This document shows positions 55,359 to 64,000 of a DNA stretch of 64,000 bases, one piece after another. Position 1 is the first letter of the stretch; each line of letters opens with the position of its first letter. Position numbers and translations under genes: made by a program. This DNA is from Mastigocoleus testarum BC008 (GTDB taxonomy: Bacteria; Cyanobacteriota; Cyanobacteriia; Cyanobacteriales; Nostocaceae), in the NCBI RefSeq assembly GCF_001456025.1, contig NZ_LMTZ01000088.1:1-64000 (forward strand), given 5' to 3'. The notes beneath the pieces were generated by a model. The model was given only the letters and a program-made list of their open reading frames with translations, was not told the DNA's origin and made no database searches.

Positions 55359-56498
55359 ATGTTTAAGTTCAATATAGATACTCCAACAGGTACTAGCATA
55401 AGTAAATTATCTAGTTTCTCGGGCTGGTATATACCTGAGAGTAAAAAAACTGCAAAGTTAAATTTTTATATTAATGATCAACCTTGTTTTTCTCTAAGTC
55501 ATGGCTTAGATAGACCAGATGTAGCAGCTGCCTTTCCAGAAAAAGAAGGTTCACTAAATAGCGGCTTTTTTGGTAATGTTATCCTTCCAGATAGTGTCAA
55601 ACTTGGAGAAGAATTGGTTTGCAAGATTATAGATGAAAATGATCATAAAACAGTTCTTTATCAAAACAAATTTACCGTCAACGATTTAGGAAGTACTTCA
55701 CAACCAAGGAAAAGAGATTTTCAATTAGAGAATTTATTATCATTTCCTAATTACAATGGAAATCTAAGCTTCAATGAATTAGAAAAATTACACCTGAGCG
55801 ATTGTGATCTTTATATTAGAGGTACGACGCTACATGTACTGCAAAAAGGCGAACAACCTTTTGTAAGGCTGACTGAAAATGAAACTACACATCCATATTC
55901 ACAAGATGCATTAGATATCTTAGAGCGAGTTAATAATGGAATAGTCCTAGATTTTGGAGCTGGTAATACCCCTAAAGAGCATCTTCACCCTAATGTTTGT
56001 TATTTGGACGTACAGCAATACATTCATACAGATATAGTTTGTACGACTTTAAAATTACCTTTTCGCGATAATTGCTTCGATGCTGTTGTTAGCCAAGCTG
56101 TATTTGAGCATATACCTAACCCTTTTGTTACAGCAAAAGAACTTTATCGCATTCTCAAACCTGGGGGAATAGTTCATATAGATACAGCTTTTATGCAGCC
56201 TCTACATGGCGACCCGAGTCATTATTTCAATATGACTCTTAACGCTCTGCGCTTGGTAATGTCAGATTTTGAAGAGTTGCGTGGTGGAATTAAACCCTAC
56301 CAGTATCCATCCTTTGGTTTAATGATGCAAATCCAAGCAGTTTTACCATATATTAATTCGGGTAAGTGGAAAGAGAGATTAGAAGAGTTACATCAATTAA
56401 TTGTTAAAGAAGGTAATTTATTAGATAAAGATTTGGGTATTAAAGGTCAAGAAATATTGGCGGCTGGAGTATTTTTTGAAGGGAAAAAATCTGTATAG
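55359..56498 (+). CDS. SAM-dependent methyltransferase with N-terminal accessory domain
   Basis: A 379-residue protein from ATG 55359 (a TTG three bases earlier opens the frame). Residues about 1-120 form a beta-rich accessory domain (FSGWYIPESKK ... GLDRPDVAAAFPE ... LNSGFFGNVILP) also found on the radical SAM protein at 58434-59981. A class I methyltransferase follows from about 180 (IVLDFGAGNTP, LPFRDNCFDAVVSQAVFEHI). No other catalytic part. It probably methylates a glycan intermediate. The reading frame is 38 bp after the synthase and overlaps the asparagine-synthase frame only if the latter began at a poor TTG. Confidence 0.85.
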   Translation: MFKFNIDTPTGTSISKLSSFSGWYIPESKKTAKLNFYINDQPCFSLSHGLDRPDVAAAFPEKEGSLNSGFFGNVILPDSVKLGEELVCKIIDENDHKTVLYQNKFTVNDLGSTSQPRKRDFQLENLLSFPNYNGNLSFNELEKLHLSDCDLYIRGTTLHVLQKGEQPFVRLTENETTHPYSQDALDILERVNNGIVLDFGAGNTPKEHLHPNVCYLDVQQYIHTDIVCTTLKLPFRDNCFDAVVSQAVFEHIPNPFVTAKELYRILKPGGIVHIDTAFMQPLHGDPSHYFNMTLNALRLVMSDFEELRGGIKPYQYPSFGLMMQIQAVLPYINSGKWKERLEELHQLIVKEGNLLDKDLGIKGQEILAAGVFFEGKKSV

Positions 56499-56547
56499 AA
56501 TTTTAGAATATACCCCAAAAAGTTCAAATAATTTTGCTTACCTACTT

Positions 56548-58419
56548 ATGTGTGGAATTGTTGGAATCATTGATACTAATCGAGAAGAAATACCAAATTC
56601 TTTGATACGAGTAATGCAAGATGTAATGCTTACTCGCGGACCAGATGGAGATGGTAATTTCAATGAAGGTTCTGTGGCGATGGGAATGCGTCGCCTTTCT
56701 ATTATTGATTTAGAACATGGTTGGCAACCTCTGACAAGTTTAAATAGACAGATTGTTGCTTTTCAAAATGGTGAAATTTATAATTATAAAATTTTAAAAA
56801 CAGAACTAGAACAATATGGTTTTAGTTTCAAAACTAATAGCGATACCGAAGTTTTAGCACATGGCTTTGCTAAATGGGGTATGGAAAAACTTTTAGAAAA
56901 AATCGACGGGATGTATGCGATCGCAATTTTAGATCGCAGAACTCGAGAACTGCATTTAGCAAGAGACCGTTTCGGGGAAAAGCCACTTTTTTACTCTTGT
57001 GACCGTAAGGGTCATTTTGCTTATAGTTCAAACATGCTATCTTTAGCAGCATTACCTTGGGTTAATAACGAAATCGATCCACAGAGTATAGACAGATATT
57101 TAGCAGTTCATTTCGTTCCCGGTGACAGAACGATTTTCAAAGATATTAAGCGAGTTCTACCTGGTGAGAGACTTTGCATTTCGGTAGATAACCCCCAACC
57201 CAAAGCATACCGCTACTACCAAATTTCCATTGATAAACAACGTCGAATATCTGATGATGAGTTAGTTCAGCACCTGGAAGAAGCTGTCAAATCTAGGTTA
57301 ATCGCTGATGTACCTGTGGGGGTATTTCTTTCGGGAGGACTGGACAGTTCAACAGTTGCTGCGATCGCTGCGAAACACAGTCCCCAAATAGATACTTTTT
57401 CTATGGGGTTTCATTCCGCGCAACATGACGAAAGCACTTACGCAAAACAACTATCTCAAGTTATCGGTAGCAAACATCATCATTTCATGTTCGATGAGAA
57501 GAGCTTTGCACAATTACTTCCTCAAGTCGCTGCTGCTTTGGATGAACCAATCGGAGACCAAGCTATGCTACCGGTTTACTGGTTGTGTAAAGAAGCAAGA
57601 CAGCATGTTAAGGTCGTATTGTCAGGTGAAGGAGCTGATGAAGTTTTTGCCGGATACAGTTATTACGGTGCTTTCCTCAGCCAAAAAGATTGGAATCTCA
57701 AAAGCTGGAAAAGTAATCTCAAGGACTTAATCAGTCCCAGAGATCCCATGGCTAATTCTTATCAAAGATTAGCTCATAATCCTTTACCCGTAACACCTTC
57801 AGGATTTCCATTGTTATCAGATGCAGCAGAACGCGAGAAACTTTTAGGGGGATATGGATCGCATTTCGAGATGGATTCCTGGGAAGAAGAGTTGATTGCT
57901 TGGTTGAACAAGAGTGAAAATCCTTTGCAGAGAGCCACTAGTGCAGATATGGTAACCTGGTTACCCGACGATTTGCTGGTGAAGTATGACCGGATGGCTA
58001 TGGCTCACAGTTTAGAGGGACGGGCTCCATTTTTGCAACCACAACTAGTTGAGATCGGTCTACAACTTCCAGAACGTGAAAGAATGTCTAAGGGAACAAG
58101 TAAAATAGCTTTGCGTCGTGTGGCTAAGCGTTGGTTACCGAAAGAAATAATGCAACGACGCAAACAGGGATTTGTCTTACCTATGGAAGACTGGTTAAGA
58201 CAATGGTTTGATTCACATGGTGGAATCAATGAGTATTTTAGTGCAGTGGAATTTCCTGGTTTAGATATCGATCAGATCGCTCAAATTGTGAATACTGACT
58301 TTCAGCAAAGTATTAGTAGAGGACGCTTGATTTTCGCTTTAATACTATTGATTGAATGGTATCGAATCTTTACTGAAAAGTTAGACTCGTTGCGTAGTAA
58401 ATATGCTAACTGTATATAG
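56548..58419 (+). CDS. AsnB-type glutamine amidotransferase
   Basis: A 623-residue asparagine-synthase-like protein. I start it at ATG 56548 because the mature enzyme needs Cys2 (MCGIVGIID) at the N-terminus as nucleophile; the longer TTG frame would bury it. The glutaminase domain (RGPDGDG, GMRRLSI, FNGEIYN-like QNGEIYNYK) is complete, followed by the synthetase domain with the pyrophosphate loop LSGGLDSSTVAA and GEGADEVFAGYSYY. In a surface-glycan cluster such enzymes often amidate uronic acids instead of making asparagine. It sits 49 bp after the methyltransferase. Confidence 0.92.
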   Translation: MCGIVGIIDTNREEIPNSLIRVMQDVMLTRGPDGDGNFNEGSVAMGMRRLSIIDLEHGWQPLTSLNRQIVAFQNGEIYNYKILKTELEQYGFSFKTNSDTEVLAHGFAKWGMEKLLEKIDGMYAIAILDRRTRELHLARDRFGEKPLFYSCDRKGHFAYSSNMLSLAALPWVNNEIDPQSIDRYLAVHFVPGDRTIFKDIKRVLPGERLCISVDNPQPKAYRYYQISIDKQRRISDDELVQHLEEAVKSRLIADVPVGVFLSGGLDSSTVAAIAAKHSPQIDTFSMGFHSAQHDESTYAKQLSQVIGSKHHHFMFDEKSFAQLLPQVAAALDEPIGDQAMLPVYWLCKEARQHVKVVLSGEGADEVFAGYSYYGAFLSQKDWNLKSWKSNLKDLISPRDPMANSYQRLAHNPLPVTPSGFPLLSDAAEREKLLGGYGSHFEMDSWEEELIAWLNKSENPLQRATSADMVTWLPDDLLVKYDRMAMAHSLEGRAPFLQPQLVEIGLQLPERERMSKGTSKIALRRVAKRWLPKEIMQRRKQGFVLPMEDWLRQWFDSHGGINEYFSAVEFPGLDIDQIAQIVNTDFQQSISRGRLIFALILLIEWYRIFTEKLDSLRSKYANCI

Positions 58420-58433
58420 TTTCATTGCATCAT

Positions 58434-59981
58434 TCAATGGGCTATTTTCTCTTTGAACCAATTATTAAACAAGTAGAACATTCCCCTGGGTGAATGGTGA
58501 TTAATAAAATGACTAAGAGGTTCTTTAACTATCATCTCAAAGGCGGGCTGAAAACTAATAGTGCTTTCCTTATGACCTTGGGCTTCTCGATCTCCTAGAA
58601 TCCAACAATTAACACATGGATTGTAACCATATATATTTTCTTCATGGAGACTGTGAAATACACTTCTACTAGATTGCATGATCTTATTATTAAAGCAATC
58701 ATTTTCATCTAATATATTTCCGACAGTATGTCCTGGTTCATAAACATAGCAACAGGGGTGAACACTACCATCAGAATTAATGCTTAACTGATGATATAGA
58801 TGATCGCATCCAAAGAACTTAAATTTGTCTTTTTTTTCTTGTTGTAATTTTATAAAATTATTTTTATTATCTTGGTTCATAAACGTCTGTTTTGCATTTT
58901 GTCCTCTTGTCAGGTTCACTAATTTTTTTGGTGGGTGAATACAGCCTTCTTTAACATGGAATTCATTAACTCCTATCTCTGTCGCAATCGCCCTAGCCTC
59001 CTCAATTTGGTTATGAGTCCAAGGAAAATCTAAAAATTGAAATCTAATATTAGGAGTTTTAGAACCAAGAATTCTTTTTCTTGCTACTAACTTTTTAAGA
59101 TTACTCAAGACTAGTTCTAGATTTCCTCCTATTCGATATTTCGTGTAAGTTTCTTGAGTCATACCATCAACAGAAACTATGAGGAGATCTAAACCCGAAA
59201 GGATGATTAAATCGAGAAATTCTTCAGAAATATTGATGCTAAAATTGGTACTACAAGTTGTCCAAACATCATATTTATGAGCTTTTTGTACAAATGATGG
59301 AAATTTCTTATTTAATAGTGGCTCTCCCCAATTAAAAAAATGAGCTTGAATAAGTGTCTCACCATACTTTGCTAAAACAGAATCTACCGTATTCTCTTGC
59401 ATCATTGGTAGAGAAACTCCAGCTTCTCGCACCATGTTTCCATGACAATAAGGGCATTTTAGTTGACAGGAAAAACTTGGATCGATGATTAGATAAAGTG
59501 GTTTTGATTTAAGGGAACTGACCTTATGAATTCTTTCTTTTTCATTGAGTATTAAATTATTTAACTTCTCTTTTTGTCTAAAGGTAAGTTTATTAAGTAG
59601 ATGAGGATCTTTTAAAAATTCATCTATATTAAAGATATAGGTATCTGCTACTTTAAATTTATTATTACCAGATTTATAGTAAATATTCAGAGGAGCAGAT
59701 AGACATGAAGTATCTGCAACTGGAATATAAGCCATAAAACCGCTTTTCAAAGGAGCATCTTTAAAATGATTTTTAACGTCTAATCTTTCTATGTCACATA
59801 AAAATGAAGCAATTATATTATTGTTACTTTCTATCTCAATCAATGGAAGCTGTCTTGTAAATTTTTTATCATATAACCAACCTTGTATATAAATAGTTCC
59901 TTTAATGTTTTCTACATCAGGAAAAAAAATACAAAAATCGATACTTCCCCTAAAATTTTGATTATTAATACCAATAGTCAT
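58434..59981 (-). CDS. Radical SAM protein with accessory N-terminal domain
   Basis: A 515-residue radical SAM enzyme. The cluster motif is C172-x3-C176-x2-C179 (SCQLKCPYC). Residues about 1-125 form an accessory domain (IQGWLYDKK ... RLDVKNHFKDA ... LKSGFMAYIP) similar to that of the methyltransferase at 55359. A C-terminal Cys-rich SPASM-like part (SVHPCCYVYEPGH, NPCVNCWIL) should bind further clusters. The gene is the only one in the polysaccharide cluster on the minus strand, converging on the AsnB gene with 14 bp between stops. It could modify a sugar or lipid-linked glycan; the substrate is unknown. Confidence 0.88.
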   Translation of the reverse strand: MTIGINNQNFRGSIDFCIFFPDVENIKGTIYIQGWLYDKKFTRQLPLIEIESNNNIIASFLCDIERLDVKNHFKDAPLKSGFMAYIPVADTSCLSAPLNIYYKSGNNKFKVADTYIFNIDEFLKDPHLLNKLTFRQKEKLNNLILNEKERIHKVSSLKSKPLYLIIDPSFSCQLKCPYCHGNMVREAGVSLPMMQENTVDSVLAKYGETLIQAHFFNWGEPLLNKKFPSFVQKAHKYDVWTTCSTNFSINISEEFLDLIILSGLDLLIVSVDGMTQETYTKYRIGGNLELVLSNLKKLVARKRILGSKTPNIRFQFLDFPWTHNQIEEARAIATEIGVNEFHVKEGCIHPPKKLVNLTRGQNAKQTFMNQDNKNNFIKLQQEKKDKFKFFGCDHLYHQLSINSDGSVHPCCYVYEPGHTVGNILDENDCFNNKIMQSSRSVFHSLHEENIYGYNPCVNCWILGDREAQGHKESTISFQPAFEMIVKEPLSHFINHHSPRGMFYLFNNWFKEKIAH

Positions 59982-60542
59982 TCTACAAGGCTCCTTGTAT
60001 TTATAAACTAAAAACCATTCTTTCTTTTATCATGAAACTGGTATTTGCAGGATGGTATATTGCCACGATATATTTAATTATTAACAAACATTATTTTTTC
60101 TCCATTTTTTGAAGAGAACTGATACCTATCCTCTTAGACTTGCGGCGAATGAACGATGAAATAGTGTTTTGATGTGAAGTTATGCATTAATACTTAGCGG
60201 GACTTAGACATTTTTTTGGGTCAAAAAAGCCTCAAAGCTTTATACGTCAATGATTTTTTGGTTGTTTTTTTGATATATCTAGCTTTGAGCAATTTTTGGG
60301 TCTTTGAAGTTAATCCCTTTTCATCACTGGCTTTGAAGCTTTTTCCTCCTTGTTTTTTGTCTAAGTCCCGTTAGGGATTACTTAGCTTGTTATCGTTACG
60401 AATAAAATACTCGATCTGCGGTCTTGTTTGATACTTTGAGTTCTACATTTATACCAAAGTATGTCAGCTAATTTGCCAAAAAATTGGAGAAAAACTTGAT
60501 TAATATCTACTATAATTTCATAAAATTACTAAATAGATATTA
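59982..60542. other. Intergenic region with MITE-like element
   Basis: About 560 bp between the divergent radical SAM and membrane-anchored protein genes. It contains the candidate MITE at 60198-60370 and otherwise AT-rich promoter DNA. Confidence 0.5.
60198..60370. mobile_element. Candidate MITE with 13-bp inverted ends and TTAG flanks
   Basis: Ends CGGGACTTAGACA (60198-60210) and its exact complement TGTCTAAGTCCCG (60358-60370) enclose 147 bp of T-rich noncoding DNA. Directly outside both ends is TTAG (60194-60197 and 60371-60374), in the same orientation, as expected for a 4-bp target duplication. The interior has a weaker GCCTCAAAGCT/AGCTTTGAGC inverted pair. No transposase is encoded, so movement would depend on a related element elsewhere in the genome. 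Confidence 0.6.
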
Positions 60543-62177
60543 ATGAATTTAACTACATTACTAAAGAAACGATTAATTATACCTACATTTGTAGGAATAG
60601 TATGTTTAACCTGTTTATTAGTTTTATTAGTTAACAACAGAATATCTCTACTTCCGACCTCTTTGGATTTAAGTCAAGATGTTCCCCAAGTTCCACAAAA
60701 ACAGAAAACCTTGAATTTGTTACCTCCTGCTGAACTTAAGTCACAATCATCAGGATTTTCTATCAAAGGACTTGAAGATAAAGTAATTCGAGTTTGGCGA
60801 TTTGGAGAAAAAAAGCATGTCTGGAATGTAGAAGGTACCGCCAAAAATAGCACAAATTCCTCTCCTAAAATCTTGCAAGTTACAGCTACAGGGAACGACC
60901 CAAGAATTATTTCTCCACTCGTAGATATTCAATTAGACAAATGGCAAAATCTTAGAGTTGAAGCCTTAATCAGAACTCAACAGAGCACCCGCTTACAGCT
61001 TTTTGCAGATAATGGTGATGGCTTCTCAAATCAAAACAGTAATACGATTTTTGTAGACGGAGGATGGGTTTGGCGTAAAGTAGAAATACCCTTATCAGAT
61101 GTTAAACATTTAGTAAAACTTCGTCTCGATCCGGGTAACCAATCTCAATATGTAGAGTTGTCAGAAATAAAATTGATTGGTTCAGAAAAAGAGGGATTAA
61201 TAAATGTCGTTCAACAGAGTACCGATGAAAATAAATTTGTATGGTTTCGGGATGCTGGTAAAGACATTGCAATGGGGGTTCAAATCGGAAATGAAAAAGA
61301 TGCATCATGGGGAGTTCGCTTCCATGGTAAGGATCTTGGTCCTACAGAATACACTTGTTTTCCAGATGATATCTTAGTATTTCAACCAGTTAATGGAACT
61401 GTAAAAACTGCTTATGCAGCTTATTTAGACTGGCAAAAAGAGTTAAGTTTATCAACCCAAAATGCAGCAAAAGCTGTATTCAAACGCAATTTTAACGACC
61501 CAAAATTATATCGCTATATCGAACCCAAGTTTCTAGAAAGAGTGTCTCAAATACCTGTGGATTTAGAAGTTACCCATAGTTTGGAAGTAAATCAAGGTAT
61601 TGCTTGGACAACGGTCAAAATTACAAATCGTGACAACAAACCAGCTCGCATCAATTGGATATGGCAAGATGCTGCTTATCACTGGTTAGAAAACACTCAT
61701 TTAGACGATGTACATTTAATCAGTAGTAGCAATCCCAATTTGGATTCTATTTCTGTAATTAAGACAAATCCAAAAGAGAATGAATGGATAGCTTCTGCTG
61801 ATTTCAAACATCAAGTTGGATTTGCTTTATCAACAACAGATCCGGGATACGTACTTCAGTCCAATCGATATTTATATATTGAGAAAACCTTTAGTTCAGA
61901 TAGTTTGCACTTACCGCTACGGGGTAATGATAGATTTCTTTTGCAAGAAAAACCTCTTCCTATAGATAAGTTGTTAGATAAGTTAAAAAAAGATAGTGGT
62001 AAAAAGGTTAGTGAAGGTTCTTTAAAAAATAGATCTGTTGTTCTTGATTTTGGAACAGTTAAACCAGGAAAAACTGTTACGCGACAATATGCAAGAATTT
62101 TCTTGCGTGATTTTAAAACACCCAGTGAGTTAACTAAAAATATTCAAACTGTGGTGGAGAATACAAAAATAAATTAG
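60543..62177 (+). CDS. Anchored extracytoplasmic protein of unknown function
   Basis: A 544-residue protein with one N-terminal membrane segment (about 10-32) and a large beta-rich outer part. Residues about 70-210 (VWRFGEKKHVWNVEG ... PLVDIQLDKWQNLRVEALIR) resemble a carbohydrate-binding or jelly-roll fold, and later stretches (about 340-450, LEVNQGIAWTTVKITNRDNK and RINWIWQDAAYHW) are also beta-rich. I recognise no family. It may bind or organise the exported glycan at the membrane. It is in the same direction as the glycosyltransferase that follows after 108 bp. Confidence 0.55.
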   Translation: MNLTTLLKKRLIIPTFVGIVCLTCLLVLLVNNRISLLPTSLDLSQDVPQVPQKQKTLNLLPPAELKSQSSGFSIKGLEDKVIRVWRFGEKKHVWNVEGTAKNSTNSSPKILQVTATGNDPRIISPLVDIQLDKWQNLRVEALIRTQQSTRLQLFADNGDGFSNQNSNTIFVDGGWVWRKVEIPLSDVKHLVKLRLDPGNQSQYVELSEIKLIGSEKEGLINVVQQSTDENKFVWFRDAGKDIAMGVQIGNEKDASWGVRFHGKDLGPTEYTCFPDDILVFQPVNGTVKTAYAAYLDWQKELSLSTQNAAKAVFKRNFNDPKLYRYIEPKFLERVSQIPVDLEVTHSLEVNQGIAWTTVKITNRDNKPARINWIWQDAAYHWLENTHLDDVHLISSSNPNLDSISVIKTNPKENEWIASADFKHQVGFALSTTDPGYVLQSNRYLYIEKTFSSDSLHLPLRGNDRFLLQEKPLPIDKLLDKLKKDSGKKVSEGSLKNRSVVLDFGTVKPGKTVTRQYARIFLRDFKTPSELTKNIQTVVENTKIN

Positions 62178-62285
62178 TAATTAATACAACTGTCACATTG
62201 ATTGACAACAGATGTTTGCCAATGGTATGTGGTAACACTTAAAATCCATGCAACAACTATTGCACAGTTAATCCTTTTATAAGTA

Positions 62286-64000
62286 ATGTACGCTAATTTT
62301 CGTGTTCCTACCAAAATTAATAAACTTCATCAACTTCAGCGCAAACAAGGATTTAAAAGGCTCTTAAAGTACCTTTATCAACGTCAAGTATCATCCTTCA
62401 AAGAAAAAATAAATTATCAAAAGTGGATAGCAAAAAATCTTTTTACTAAAGAATATATTGCCACAGCCAAAGAGGAAATAACTCAATGGAAGTTACGACC
62501 GAAATTTTCAGTCATTATTCCTGTATATAATGTCGAGGAAAAATGGTTGGAAAAAGCAATAGGATCTGTTCGTAATCAAATATATCCATATTGGGAACTC
62601 TGCATCGCCGATGATGCTTCCTCAAAACCCCATATTTCCTTGCTTTTAAATAAGTATATAGAAATTGACTCGCGTATCAAAGTTGTATTCCGTACAGAAA
62701 ATGGACATATTTCAGCAGCTAGTAACTCAGCCTTAGAATTAGCAACGGGTGATTATATAGCACTTTTAGATCATGATGATGAGTTAGCAATTAATGCTTT
62801 ATATGAAAATGCGAAGCTAATTAACCAGCATCCTGATGCAGATTTTATTTATAGCGACGAAGACAAAATAGATATTAAAGGAAAGCGATTTTCTCCTTGT
62901 TTTAAACCAGATTGGTCCCCAGAATACTTATATGCAACTATGTATACCTGTCATTTAGGTGTATATAGAAGAAGTATTATCCACGAAATTGGTGGATTTC
63001 GCAGCGAATACGACGGTTCCCAAGATTACGATCTCGCACTAAGAGTTGTAGAAAAAACCAAAAATATTTATCATATCCCCAAAATTCTTTACCATTGGCG
63101 TAGTATACCTGCTTCTGCTGCATCTGGTTCCGAAGCAAAGCCTTGGGCTTATACTGGTGGAAGAAAAGCTTTGGAGGATATGCTTGTACGTAATTCACAA
63201 TCAGGTACCATAGAAGAAACTCCCAACCCCGGTATTTATAGGTTGAGAAGAGGCATTGTCGGGCAACCTCTGGTGAGTATAATTATTCCTAGTGCAGGTA
63301 TAGAGTTGAATACTTCTTCTGGCAATCTATGTTTATTGGAGAATTGCATTCGTAGTATTCAAAAGTTAAGTACTTATAAAAATTATGAAATTATAGTAGT
63401 AGATGGTTACGATATTCCGGAATCAACTCTGAAGAAAATTACAACTTATGGTGCTCAGCTAGTCCGTTGTGGTGAACCTTTTAATTTCTCAATGAGAATC
63501 AATAAAGGTGCAAATCAAGCTAAAGGTGAATTTCTGCTGTTGCTCAATGATGATACAGAGATCATTTCTCCAGATTGGCTTGAGTCAATGTTGGAGGTGT
63601 CACAACAAAAGGAAGTTGGTGCTGTTGGAGCAAAACTTTTATCACCTGATGGTAAAATACAGCATACAGGAACAGTAATTCTTGATGGAAACCCCTGTCA
63701 TGTTTTCTACGGTTGTGACAGTGAACATCCAGGTTACCATTGTTCCAATATTGTCACCAGAAATTATTTGGCTGTAACTGCTGCTTGCTTGATGATGCGA
63801 CAAGAAGTATTCGGTGAGTTGGGAGGACTTGATGAGAGTTTTCCTCTTAACTATAATGACGTGGATCTGTGCTTGAAAGCGCATCAAGCAGGATATCGAA
63901 ATGTTGTAACATCATATGCTCAACTGATTCACTATGAATCAATCAGTAGAGGAAAAGGATTAAAACCAGGAGAATTTCAGCAATTTAATCGTAAATGGCA
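62286..64000 (+). CDS. Tandem GT2 glycosyltransferase (runs off the window)
   Basis: The frame opens at ATG 62286 and is open to the last base (571 codons). It carries two GT2 domains: the first with FSVIIPVYNV, DHDDE and SDEDKID, the second with SIIIPSAGIE and NDDTEIISPDWLES. It is paralogous to residues about 502-1030 of the 1424-residue synthase, sharing WELCIADD, RTENG, FKPDWSPE and GSQDYD. No methyltransferase part is at its N-terminus. It is cut by the window edge, so any GT4 or other end is not visible. Confidence 0.92.
   Translation, partial: MYANFRVPTKINKLHQLQRKQGFKRLLKYLYQRQVSSFKEKINYQKWIAKNLFTKEYIATAKEEITQWKLRPKFSVIIPVYNVEEKWLEKAIGSVRNQIYPYWELCIADDASSKPHISLLLNKYIEIDSRIKVVFRTENGHISAASNSALELATGDYIALLDHDDELAINALYENAKLINQHPDADFIYSDEDKIDIKGKRFSPCFKPDWSPEYLYATMYTCHLGVYRRSIIHEIGGFRSEYDGSQDYDLALRVVEKTKNIYHIPKILYHWRSIPASAASGSEAKPWAYTGGRKALEDMLVRNSQSGTIEETPNPGIYRLRRGIVGQPLVSIIIPSAGIELNTSSGNLCLLENCIRSIQKLSTYKNYEIIVVDGYDIPESTLKKITTYGAQLVRCGEPFNFSMRINKGANQAKGEFLLLLNDDTEIISPDWLESMLEVSQQKEVGAVGAKLLSPDGKIQHTGTVILDGNPCHVFYGCDSEHPGYHCSNIVTRNYLAVTAACLMMRQEVFGELGGLDESFPLNYNDVDLCLKAHQAGYRNVVTSYAQLIHYESISRGKGLKPGEFQQFNRKW

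Overview
The window comes from a cyanobacterium, most likely a filamentous heterocyst-forming one (Nostocales). Support comes from chlorophyll synthase (chlG), a CRR6-type NDH-1 assembly factor, the Get3d-type ATPase, several cyanobacterial DUF families (DUF3685, DUF760, DUF4168, DUF4278, DUF2862), a FurC/PerR-like regulator, frequent GCGATCGC (HIP1-type) octamers in AT-rich DNA, and short tandem heptamer repeats of the kind known from Nostocales. Gene density is moderate, with several 1-1.6 kb stretches that have no convincing gene.

Layout. 0.2-3.5 kb: an ECF sigma factor, a membrane anti-sigma protein and a Spy/CpxP-like periplasmic protein in one minus-strand unit, then a decayed gene end and an S41 protease. 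3.8-9.4 kb: a flavoprotein of the disulfide-reductase fold that lacks the redox cysteines, a DUF3685 receiver protein and furC/perR. 10.4-14.8 kb: a subtilisin fused to a lectin-like beta-propeller, converging on a vanadium haloperoxidase. 15.9-17.9 kb: a TerB-like protein with a perfect 92-bp tandem duplication at its 3' end, crr6 and an unknown gene. 19.3-31.9 kb: mainly housekeeping genes (GT9 transferase, ispD, scpB, DUF760, HtrA protease, LysM-M23 peptidase, isochorismatase-like hydrolase, EEP hydrolase, PHP phosphoesterase, holA, tmRNA), with GC-rich dispersed repeats between them. 32.2-36.3 kb: an AraC regulator divergent from an SDR-MFS pair, plus an EamA exporter. 36.3-39.3 kb: an accessory patch with a trypsin-like protease, a GNAT enzyme coupled to a nonsense-mutated DUF433 gene, a zinc-finger/HNH-like protein and the wreck of a tyrosine recombinase. 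39.5-48.1 kb: comM, an SLC12-type transporter, a glutamine riboswitch controlling a DUF4278 gene, chlG-get3d and DUF2862. 48.6 kb to the right edge: a surface-polysaccharide cluster.

The polysaccharide cluster encodes an ABC-2 exporter (Wzm-like permease and Wzt-like ATPase with a C-terminal cargo domain). With it are a 1424-residue methyltransferase/coiled-coil/GT2/GT2/GT4 fusion, a second methyltransferase, an AsnB-type amidotransferase, an opposite-strand radical SAM enzyme, an anchored extracytoplasmic protein and a further double-GT2 protein that runs off the window. The second methyltransferase and the radical SAM enzyme appear to share the same N-terminal accessory domain. Together the genes suggest a glycan assembled on the cytoplasmic face, methylated and probably amidated, then exported by Wzm/Wzt.

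The strongest points for follow-up are the glutamine riboswitch-DUF4278 unit, the fused glycan synthase with its neighbours, the protease-lectin/haloperoxidase pair, and several remnants found only by reading intergenic DNA: an aspartate racemase end, a recombinase end, a DUF433 nonsense allele, and two candidate MITE-like elements with terminal inverted repeats.
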